A DNA stretch of 64,000 bases from Micromonospora sp. PLK6-60 (GTDB lineage: Bacteria; Actinomycetota; Actinomycetes; Mycobacteriales; Micromonosporaceae). Positions 44,776 through 52,065 of this stretch are shown here, in pieces. Every line of letters begins with the position of its first letter. Position 1 is the first letter of the stretch. The position numbers and the translations under genes were made by a program. The notes beneath the pieces are model-generated. The model had not been told where the DNA came from and made no database searches. It was given only the letters and a program-made list of their open reading frames with translations. The stretch spans positions 310,001 through 374,000 of the forward strand of contig NZ_JAIOAA010000001.1 in NCBI RefSeq assembly GCF_019890675.1. Reading direction: 5' to 3'.

Positions 44776-45060
44776 CGCCGACCACCCTCGGCCTGCTCGG
44801 ACTGCCACCGACGCAGCGCCACCTTGATCCGCAGCGTCTCCCGCCGGCTCTGCGCCAGCGCGTCCGTGGACGGCGGCCATGTCGACGGCGACCCGGTCGA
44901 GGAAGGCGTACACCTCATCGGGGTTGAGGCCGCGGCGCCCGAGCCGGGCGGGCGGGAAGCGGCGCTCACGCACCTGCCAGGGCAGCAGACTGGGGTACGC
45001 GCGGGAGCGGTACGTCGTCCCGGCGCTCTCGGGGAACGGCCTCTGGTTGCGGACGCTCAT
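44772..45060 (-). pseudogene. DivIVA-domain protein gene with +1 frameshift near 44873
   Basis: The frame from ATG at 45060 reads SVRNQRPFPESAGTTYRS, then VRERRF..RRGLNPDEVYAFLDRVAVDMAAVH, a DivIVA-type N-terminal domain. The coding then continues one frame over as DALAQSRRETLRIKVALRRW to a stop at 44772. CACGGACGCG in place of the expected CACGACGCG accounts for the shift, and the total length is one base over a multiple of three. Restored, it would be about 95 residues. It heads the operon of the small conserved protein; copy 1 of the module has no DivIVA gene. Confidence 0.65.
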
Positions 45061-45543
45061 CGGCGCCTGCCTTCCTGGTCGTGGATGGGGTGGGTCCACT
45101 CGCCCTCCCCGCACGGGCGGACCCACCCCGCCCGAGCACCGCAGCTTCGCTCAGCGGTACGGCATCCGGGCTGGCCGGTGTTGGGTGGTCTGGGGAGCGC
45201 GGCGGCCGATCCGGGGGTTTCTCGGCCGCCGCACTGGCCATCCTGGGACAGTTCCCAGTGAATGAGCAACATGTGCGGCAACGCTTTCCCCGGTCTGCGC
45301 CGATTTTCTTTTCCGCAGCCGCAAGACGTTCCACGCGAAGGCCCGGCAGTGTTGCGCAACGGAAGAGTCAGCCGCCCGTGGGAATTGCGCGGTGATGGCT
45401 GTTGTCGGGGGTGTCTTGTATGGTCAGACGCGTGAGTCGCTTCGTCAGCACGAAGCGCAAGAAAAGCACTTCTCAGCTAACCGTTCCACGTTTCACCGAT
45501 GGCGTCCGGATGTAACAAAACGCAACACGGAAAGGGGTGGCCG
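45061..45543. promoter_or_regulatory. 483-base divergent control region, regulator module copy 2
   Basis: No gene is supported here. It contains the hairpin described at 45087-45129, an inverted repeat CGCTTCG-tcagca-CGAAGCG at 45438-45457 about 90 bases upstream of the HTH start, and a relatively AT-rich last 200 bases where the regulator promoter should lie. Part of the left end matches the corresponding region of copy 1. Confidence 0.45.
45087..45129. repeat. Strong inverted repeat in the divergent control region
   Basis: GGGGTGGGTCC (45087-45097) pairs perfectly with GGACCCACCCC (45119-45129) across 21 bases that contain a further GCCC/GGGC pair. It is 27 bases upstream of the DivIVA-like start. 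Copy 1 retains the CGCCCTCC...ACGGGCGGACCCACC half of it. It could be an operator or a leader RNA hairpin. Confidence 0.55.
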
Positions 45544-46425
45544 ATGGCCGACGACATGGGCTCGACAGTTCCCAGGCGACAGCTCGGGCGAGCGCTACGC
45601 GACCTGCGCACCGAAGCCCGCATGACCCTCGACGGCGCGGCCGAGGCCATGCAGTGCAGCCGGCAGAAAATGTGGCGCATCGAGACCGGCCTCGGCCCCA
45701 CCCGCGCCGTCGACGTCAAGGCCATGTGCGAGCTGTACGCCGCCACCCCCGAGCTGACCACCGCCCTCGTCGCCCTCGCCAACGAGACCAAAGCCAAGGG
45801 CTGGTGGCACTCCTACGGCGACGCCATCCCCGACTGGTTCGAGCTGTACGTCGGCCTCGAATCCGCCGCCTCCCGTCTACGTGAACACGACGACACCCTG
45901 GTCCCTGGGCTTCTCCAGACTCCGGGCTACACGCGAGGCGTCTACCAGAACCGCCCGAACATACCGCCTGAGGAACTGGAAGAGGTCTTGGAAGTCCGCC
46001 GACGGCGTCAGGAGATCCTGGTTCGGCGGCTCCCAAAGGCACCGCAGCTTGAGTGGGTCTTGTCGGAAGCGGTGCTGCTTCGATGCGTGGGCAGCACAGC
46101 AGTCATGGCTGAGCAACTCGACCGTCTCCTTGAACGCACCGCCCTGCCGAACGTGTCGATCCGCGTTCTCCCGCTGTCGGCGGGTGCCCACTATGGTGCG
46201 CTGGCTGGTGCCTTCGTCATGCTCGACTTCCCACTCGGCAACCGAGTCGTCCCTGATCCGTCCGTCGTCTACAGCGAGTCGGTGACCGGTGCTCTTTACC
46301 TCGATAGGCCGGAGGAGTTCGCGGTCTACGAGAAGGTCTGGGCAAGCCTCGTCAGCCTCTCGCTCGATGAGGAACAATCAAGGAGGATGATCGGCAAGAT
46401 CAAGGAAGAGGTCCATCATGGCTGA
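45544..46425 (+). CDS. XRE-type HTH regulator with DUF5753 (Scr1-like), copy 2
   Basis: 293 residues, paralogue of the protein at 12765-13652; both begin MADD-x-GSTVPRRQLGR and share KAMCELY, GWWH-x-YGDA and FELYVGLESAA. The HTH is about residues 10-65 (LDGAAEAMQCSRQKMWRIE). DUF5753 follows, with VPGLLQT, LPNVSIRVLPL and VVYSESVTGALYLD. Start ATG with AAAGGGG upstream. Overlaps its DUF397 partner by eight bases, as in copy 1. Likely regulates its own divergent promoter region. Confidence 0.85.
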   Translation: MADDMGSTVPRRQLGRALRDLRTEARMTLDGAAEAMQCSRQKMWRIETGLGPTRAVDVKAMCELYAATPELTTALVALANETKAKGWWHSYGDAIPDWFELYVGLESAASRLREHDDTLVPGLLQTPGYTRGVYQNRPNIPPEELEEVLEVRRRRQEILVRRLPKAPQLEWVLSEAVLLRCVGSTAVMAEQLDRLLERTALPNVSIRVLPLSAGAHYGALAGAFVMLDFPLGNRVVPDPSVVYSESVTGALYLDRPEEFAVYEKVWASLVSLSLDEEQSRRMIGKIKEEVHHG

Positions 46426-46615
46426 CGACCTGCTCGGCGCACAGTGGCGCAAGAGCACCCGCAGCGGCGACAACAACGGAAACTGCGTCGAGATCGCCGA
46501 CAACCTGCCCGGTTTCGTCGCCGTACGCGACAGCAAGGACCCAGCAGGGCCTGTCCTCAGCTTCTCGCCCGACGCCTGGGTCAGCTTCGTCCGGGCTGCC
46601 AAGATCAGGCACTGA
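46418..46615 (+). CDS. DUF397 protein, partner of the HTH regulator, copy 2
   Basis: 65 residues with WRKSTRSGDNNGNCVEIA, VAVRDSKDPAGP and a terminal DAWVSFVRAAK, the standard DUF397 set. Expected to act with the overlapping DUF5753 regulator. Unlike copy 1, no exporter follows; a terminator hairpin does. Confidence 0.85.
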   Translation: MADDLLGAQWRKSTRSGDNNGNCVEIADNLPGFVAVRDSKDPAGPVLSFSPDAWVSFVRAAKIRH

Positions 46616-46625
46616 ACCACTGTCA

Positions 46626-46667
46626 GACGGGAGCGCAACTGGCAGAGTTGCCGGAGGCGCTCCCGTC
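46626..46667 (+). terminator. Terminator hairpin between convergent genes
   Basis: GACGGGAGCGC (46626-46636) pairs with GCGCTCCCGTC (46657-46667). An inner CAACT/AGTTG pair extends the structure. It lies 10 bases after the DUF397 stop and 10 bases before the end of the convergent broken gene, so it may serve both. Confidence 0.7.
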
Positions 46668-46677
46668 GCGCTGTCAC

Positions 46678-47120
46678 TCAGGTGCTTGTGTCTCCACTCG
46701 CAAGCTGGGCCGCCCGGTCGAACAGTGACCAGTGGTTCCGCCACGCCTCCACCTGGGCTGGGTAGATCGCCGTGTGGCGGCTGTCAGGGTTACGCGGACG
46801 CACACCACCGACTCTCGACATGAACTCCTGGTGCCGCTCCTCGATCCCGCTGCGCAGGTCATCTCCGGGCACGACGTAGAAGTCCCGCCGCCCATCGGTC
46901 ACATCCACCAGCACATAGAAGTCAATCGAGGCGGCCTAGCCTTGTACACGTCTGCGATCATCCATGCACCCTGGGCAGCGACCTGAACCGCCGCCCGCCT
47001 ACCGTTGATCTTCACAAATGTCTGTGGACCCTCAGTGGTCGCTGAGTAGCCCTGCAAAAGGGCCTCGGCCACAGCGAGATGTCGCCCCGCCTGGTGCTTC
47101 TGATGGTTACTCGGAGCCAT
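46678..47120 (-). pseudogene. PD-(D/E)XK-like small gene broken by a frameshift near 46925
   Basis: ATG at 47120 (GAGGAG upstream) opens AVAEALLQGYSATTEGPQTF, then VKINGRRAAVQVAAQGAWMIADV before running out of frame. The coding resumes one frame over as ASIDFYVLVDVTDGRRDFYV and VPGDDLRSGIEERHQEF to a stop at 46678. The total length is two bases over a multiple of three. The order of an xVQVxxxG strand and a following IDFYVLVDV strand resembles the nuclease-fold DUFs that accompany restriction loci. Restored length is about 147 residues. It is the last gene of methylase island B, 34 bases after the large methylase, so a nuclease role would make sense but is unproven. Confidence 0.55.
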
Positions 47121-47154
47121 CTGTTCTCCTCAAGGGGTGAGAAGGGTGCGCGGG

Positions 47155-50100
47155 CTAGGACGGCTGCCAGCCCGCGTCGATCGCATCCTGGAGCCGCTTG
47201 CTGAATACGGCATGCGCCTGCTGGTACTCGTTCTCCCTATCCGCCTTATAAAACGGCGCCGTGTATCCGTCAGGCACCGGACTCCGATTCGGATCATCGA
47301 AGTGACCCACTAGCTGCTCGAAATGCTCCTTCGTCTGCCCATACCCGAACGCGTGGTGGCTCCGGGCGAGCTTTCGACCTTTCCTATCAAACCAAGTATC
47401 CCGCTCGTAGTCTGACAGGATTGGATAGCGTGAACGGCAAATCGCGATCAGTTGCTCGACAGAAATTCCAAGACACACTGCGACAATTGTATCCAGTTCG
47501 ACAAGGGCTGCACGCCGCGCAAACTCGGATCGCAATGGAGCTTCCCGACTCCAAATCGACGACACTTCTTCGAGTGGCGGAACGCCTGGCCACTCAAAGG
47601 CCCACGAGTCGGCCAGCCACGTATTAGAGAATAGTTCAGACCAAAGCGGTCCATAATCTGCCGTCAAACAGTTGAGACGCATGACCCGCAGAACCAAGGC
47701 ACCAGCGAGCGGATGATTGGATCTGACTGTTGGCATTTTCGGAGCGTCGCCGATTTGAAGGTCCGCGCGTCCAACTGCGCGAAGAAGATAATCAAGCGGC
47801 AGGGAAGACCAGAATCCGGCGGCGAGTACAGTATCCAGGTTCCGCCGCGCCGCAAGCGAATGCACGGCATTCACATGAGTGGGGCCTGGCGGAATTAACG
47901 CCGCAAACAAGCTTCGCTCGGTGTCGAAGGGAATCATTCGTCGCCAAGCAAGTCGGAAGTACTCCGAGTAGGGACGCCCATCCCAGACGTCTTGAGCGGC
48001 AACCCAACGCTCATGGCTGCAGGCTCGAACGTAGTTTGTAGCAGGAACGACCTTCACCGCGAGCGCCGAGAGATCCCAGGTCGACCAATCGCGGTTAGTT
48101 TTGCAAGGATTGTTTGGCTGTTTGTTGAAGGGATTTGCTATACCTAGATGAGGACCTTGCAGAATCATGTCATGAAGCGATTTTGGGTTACCCGTCGACC
48201 AACGTATCAAGCCGTCCTTTTTGCCGTTCGCTTCATCGTAACCTCGGCTAATTCGAGGCGCTACACTGACAAGTCGATACTCAGTCATTGACAGCGCCGC
48301 AATTGCCCCTTGCTCCTCAAGGCTTACTGGATACAAGAGCTGGGTATAACGGACCGGTAGGTCGCCCTCGCCACCAGACAGCCGTTGCCATTGCGCCAAC
48401 AACCCTTCATCGACCTCGATTAGGCGAGAGGAATGCGGACGCAAGTCCCATTTACCCTCGTGCTTAATTCCAGGAACTTCCCCGCGACCGTCGTGGAGCA
48501 AGGACTCTGCTAGGGTTCTAGGCGCAAAGAGCCAACTCATATGAGTAAACTTGACTGGACGACTAGCGCCATAAACGTGCACTCCGAATTCAGTATTGGC
48601 GTGAACCTCCGGGAAGACAGCGGCACGGTTCGAGAAATGGGCATGGAATCGAAGGTGCTCGTATGCCGCCGCCCGCAGTGCGCCCTCCTTTACGCCACCT
48701 AAATGCGTGTCCGGATGAACCATTCCAGCAGTTCCTAAAGAACTCAAATTAGCCCACACTCTGCAGACAAATGCGCGGTACAGATCTGCCTGAGTTCCCG
48801 CAAGAAGCCGGTACGTTGCCGATCCACCTAGGGTCGCGACCGTACCGACATTTGTTGTGAGCACATCGAGAAAGAAGCTGCGAGCAGGAGCGGCTCGTAG
48901 CACCGAGGCTTTCCTCTCCTGCCACTCCGCGACACTGGGCCTGTCCGCCAGAGCAAACCACGGTTCGAGTTCGGCCAGGATGACATCCTCTTGCCAACGC
49001 GGCCGCACCCATGGCGGGTTTCCTACCTGGAGGTCGAAGCCGCCCTTGGCGAACGCCTGGGCGAACGTCAACTCCCAGTGGAAGAAGCCCTGCTGGTCGG
49101 CGATGCGCTCGGCAGCCAGTAGCCACGGGAACCGGTCGGCCAGCATCCACGGTGAGTCCACCCCGATCACGCCGTCGAGCTTCTGCTCGAAGTCGCTCAT
49201 CTCGGCCAGGCTGTCGAGCTTGCGGCCGTAGAAGCGTTCGGTGTTCTCATCCACGTCGCTGCGCCCGACCAGTGCCTCCGCGAACGTCAGCCAGTCGTCC
49301 AGATTGGTCAGCGGCACCTGCTTGCGGAGCTGTTCGGCCACGGTCGTCCGGCGGGTGCCGGTCGCCTTGGTCGGCAGGGTCATCTGCCGTGGCTCCACGT
49401 TGCCGAAGATGTCCGGCGTCTCGTAGACCACCTGCTCCTCGTACGCCGGGATGTCCTTCACGTGTGACACCTGGACGGGCGCGGCCGGGTACGCCGCGTC
49501 CGAGCCGTCGAGCAGGCCGACCTTGTCCAGCGGCCAGAACCACAACGCGCACCAGGCGTCCATCAGGGTCTTGAGTCGCCAGTACGGCGTGCCGGGCGCG
49601 GTCAGGTCGGCGAGGATCTTGTCCCGCGCCACCGCCTCGGTAACCTCAGGCAGGTCGTCGGCACCCCATACCTTGATGTCGCGGCGGATCTCCCGCTCGG
49701 AGATGGCAAGCCGCTGCTGCACCAGCCCCCACAGGAATTCAGCCCGGCGGGCCAGCGCCTGCAACCGCTTGACCTGAGAGTTCTTACCCTTGGCGGACGG
49801 CACGCGCTTCATCGCCGTACGCCATGCCTTGAGCTTGGCGGTCTCGGCCGGCGCCAGCTCGCGGGCCTCCTTCTCCCCCGCGACCGCACCCCAGCCGTCG
49901 GCGGGGAGCAAGAAGTGGTGGATGGCGCCCTCGTCGATCGGCCCGTCCCGGAACGGCTTCTCCTTCGGGGCGGTGGTGAGCCACGACTTGTCGGCGAGCT
50001 GCTTCGGTTCGTAGGTCTTGCGTCCGCAGCCGATGAGCGAGTTGCCGCGTTGCAGGTGCAGACCGAACCAGGGCGCCTGGAGGCCGGCGTGCATGACGTT

Positions 50101-52065
50101 CAGCCAGAGTGAGACTTCGGCCAGCTCGACGGCGGTGCGGTTGAGGTCGACGCCGTAGCAGTTGTGCAGCGCGATGTACGCCTTCACCCGCTGGAGTTCG
50201 AGGTGGTACTGCTCCGGGTCCAGGTCCACCTTCAACTCGCGGGCGCGGCGGCGCAGGTATTCGGCGGCGACCTGGTTGATCGCTTCGTTGAGGAACGCGC
50301 CGGAGCCGAGCGCCGGCTCGCAGATCGTCCAGTCCAGCAACTCGCGCGCCGGGGTGGTGGTGCCGTCCTGGTCGAGGCGGTACTTCAGGGCGAGCTGGAC
50401 GGTGACCTCGGTCAGTGACTGCGGGGTGTAGTAGGAGGCGCTGGTCTGCCGGTCCCGGCCGGCGAGGCGGTAGACGAACGCGCCGGGGGCGTAGCTGACC
50501 CGGCTGCGCACCCCGGTGTACGGGTCCTCCTTGTAGACGAAGACGCTGTCCTCGTACTCGTCGGCCTTGGAGGCCGGGATCATCCACGAGCCGTCCTTCG
50601 GGTCGCCGTTCTTCGCGACCTCGTAGAGCTGCTCGGTGGCGACGAAACCGGTGTAGGACATCAGGCCCTCGTAGACGGCGCCGAGCTGGTTGATGCCGAG
50701 CTGGGCGTACGAGATGAAGCCGCCGCGGCGCCGCTTCGCGCCCTTGGTCAGCATCAACCGGCGCAGCACCTGGTAGAGGACCTTGTTGCGCAGCCGGGTG
50801 TCGATGGTCGGCGCGTCCGCGTCGTCCTCGTCGCCGTCCGGTGCGAGGACCCGGCCGATGAGCTTGGTCTTCTCCGGCAGGAACAGGTCCGACTTCATCG
50901 GCTCGAAGCGCAGCCCCTCCCCCTCGCTGGCCTTGTCGTCGACATCCGCGCCGCCGCGCGCGCGGTGGCCGTTGTTGACCATGCGGAACAGCAGGTCAAG
51001 CGATTCGTAGAGGTGGAAACCGCCCTCGGCGGAGGGGGCGAGCCGGCGGGACACCAGGTCGCCGACGCGGGCGAGGCTGTAGCCCTCGACGTACTCGCGG
51101 TCGTTGACGGGGAGCACGCCCAGCTCGGGGCGGGCCTCGGCATAGAGCAGGAACAGGATGCGGTAGAGGTAGCGCAGGGCCTCGCGGCCCAGTTCCTTGG
51201 CCAGCTCGTCGAGCACCATCACGTCCTGCGGCTGGTAGCCGGCCCGCCGGATCTGGTCGAGGACCTCGTTGGCGATGAGTTCGACGGAGACCTTCAGGCC
51301 CTCGCGCAGTTCGCTGGAGACGCCGACGGCGTGCTGCCGGGAGCCGGCGACCATGTCGGCGAGGGGTTCGGTGCCGCCCTCGGCGGGTGGCCGCAGCGAG
51401 TCGGCGCCGAAGAGGGCGGCGACGACGTCGTACTCCTTGTCGTCGTTGCGGGCGAAGGCCGTGTCCAGGCTGACGGCCAGGTAGCGGCCCTCGCCCCAGG
51501 CGGTCCGGTCGGCGAGCGTGACCACGCCGCCGCTGAGGATGAGCACGTACCGGGGTTTGGGGTTGTCGGCGGCGAACAGCCAGGAGGCGAGCTTCGCGCC
51601 GGTGTCGATGGTCTCGGTGCCGCTGAGGGTGACCGGGGTGAGCAGCCGGCCGGCGTCGTCCGGGTCCTGGGCGGCCTCGGCGTCGACGGCCCAGCCGCAG
51701 TCGAGCGCGACGATGCCGTGCGCGGAGGTCAGCTCGGCGTGCGCGACGGTGATCTGGTGTTCCTGGCCGGCGCGCTCCACGGTGATGGTCTGCGGGTTCG
51801 GCTCGAAGCCGAGTGCCTTCAGCAGCTCCTGGTGCAGCTTGCGCAGCCGCTCCGGGTCGAAGAACTCGTCGTCGGCCAGCTCGGACTTGGCGTCGAAGTA
51901 GGGCCGGCGCAGGCTGCGAAGGCCGGTGCGCGGCGTCTGGTCGCCGGCCTTCTCCCGTTCGGCCCATTGCTTGAGTTGGCCGCCCTTGAGCGTGGTGGGC
52001 AGGATCTCGGCCAGGTAGTGCGCGGAGAGGTATTCGCCGCGGTTGGTCAACGCTTCGAAGCTCAT
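47155..52065 (-). CDS. Large Eco57I/PglX/DrmMI-like N6-adenine DNA methyltransferase
   Basis: 1636 residues. SAM-binding motif I (EPALGSGAFLNEA) is near 585, and NCYGVDLNRTAVELAEVSLWL follows. Catalytic motif IV is NPPW at 1016-1019, a permitted variant of NPPY. The N-terminal ~550 residues, with no clear nuclease motif, resemble BREX PglX and DISARM DrmMI. The C-terminal third (about 1040-1570), where target recognition usually lies, has about 50-55% GC in the lines I counted, against about 70% before it, and poorer codon bias. The ATG overlaps the SNF2 gene stop (ATGA). Expected to methylate host DNA at a specific site for self/non-self recognition. Confidence 0.85.
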   Translation of the reverse strand: MSFEALTNRGEYLSAHYLAEILPTTLKGGQLKQWAEREKAGDQTPRTGLRSLRRPYFDAKSELADDEFFDPERLRKLHQELLKALGFEPNPQTITVERAGQEHQITVAHAELTSAHGIVALDCGWAVDAEAAQDPDDAGRLLTPVTLSGTETIDTGAKLASWLFAADNPKPRYVLILSGGVVTLADRTAWGEGRYLAVSLDTAFARNDDKEYDVVAALFGADSLRPPAEGGTEPLADMVAGSRQHAVGVSSELREGLKVSVELIANEVLDQIRRAGYQPQDVMVLDELAKELGREALRYLYRILFLLYAEARPELGVLPVNDREYVEGYSLARVGDLVSRRLAPSAEGGFHLYESLDLLFRMVNNGHRARGGADVDDKASEGEGLRFEPMKSDLFLPEKTKLIGRVLAPDGDEDDADAPTIDTRLRNKVLYQVLRRLMLTKGAKRRRGGFISYAQLGINQLGAVYEGLMSYTGFVATEQLYEVAKNGDPKDGSWMIPASKADEYEDSVFVYKEDPYTGVRSRVSYAPGAFVYRLAGRDRQTSASYYTPQSLTEVTVQLALKYRLDQDGTTTPARELLDWTICEPALGSGAFLNEAINQVAAEYLRRRARELKVDLDPEQYHLELQRVKAYIALHNCYGVDLNRTAVELAEVSLWLNVMHAGLQAPWFGLHLQRGNSLIGCGRKTYEPKQLADKSWLTTAPKEKPFRDGPIDEGAIHHFLLPADGWGAVAGEKEARELAPAETAKLKAWRTAMKRVPSAKGKNSQVKRLQALARRAEFLWGLVQQRLAISEREIRRDIKVWGADDLPEVTEAVARDKILADLTAPGTPYWRLKTLMDAWCALWFWPLDKVGLLDGSDAAYPAAPVQVSHVKDIPAYEEQVVYETPDIFGNVEPRQMTLPTKATGTRRTTVAEQLRKQVPLTNLDDWLTFAEALVGRSDVDENTERFYGRKLDSLAEMSDFEQKLDGVIGVDSPWMLADRFPWLLAAERIADQQGFFHWELTFAQAFAKGGFDLQVGNPPWVRPRWQEDVILAELEPWFALADRPSVAEWQERKASVLRAAPARSFFLDVLTTNVGTVATLGGSATYRLLAGTQADLYRAFVCRVWANLSSLGTAGMVHPDTHLGGVKEGALRAAAYEHLRFHAHFSNRAAVFPEVHANTEFGVHVYGASRPVKFTHMSWLFAPRTLAESLLHDGRGEVPGIKHEGKWDLRPHSSRLIEVDEGLLAQWQRLSGGEGDLPVRYTQLLYPVSLEEQGAIAALSMTEYRLVSVAPRISRGYDEANGKKDGLIRWSTGNPKSLHDMILQGPHLGIANPFNKQPNNPCKTNRDWSTWDLSALAVKVVPATNYVRACSHERWVAAQDVWDGRPYSEYFRLAWRRMIPFDTERSLFAALIPPGPTHVNAVHSLAARRNLDTVLAAGFWSSLPLDYLLRAVGRADLQIGDAPKMPTVRSNHPLAGALVLRVMRLNCLTADYGPLWSELFSNTWLADSWAFEWPGVPPLEEVSSIWSREAPLRSEFARRAALVELDTIVAVCLGISVEQLIAICRSRYPILSDYERDTWFDRKGRKLARSHHAFGYGQTKEHFEQLVGHFDDPNRSPVPDGYTAPFYKADRENEYQQAHAVFSKRLQDAIDAGWQPS

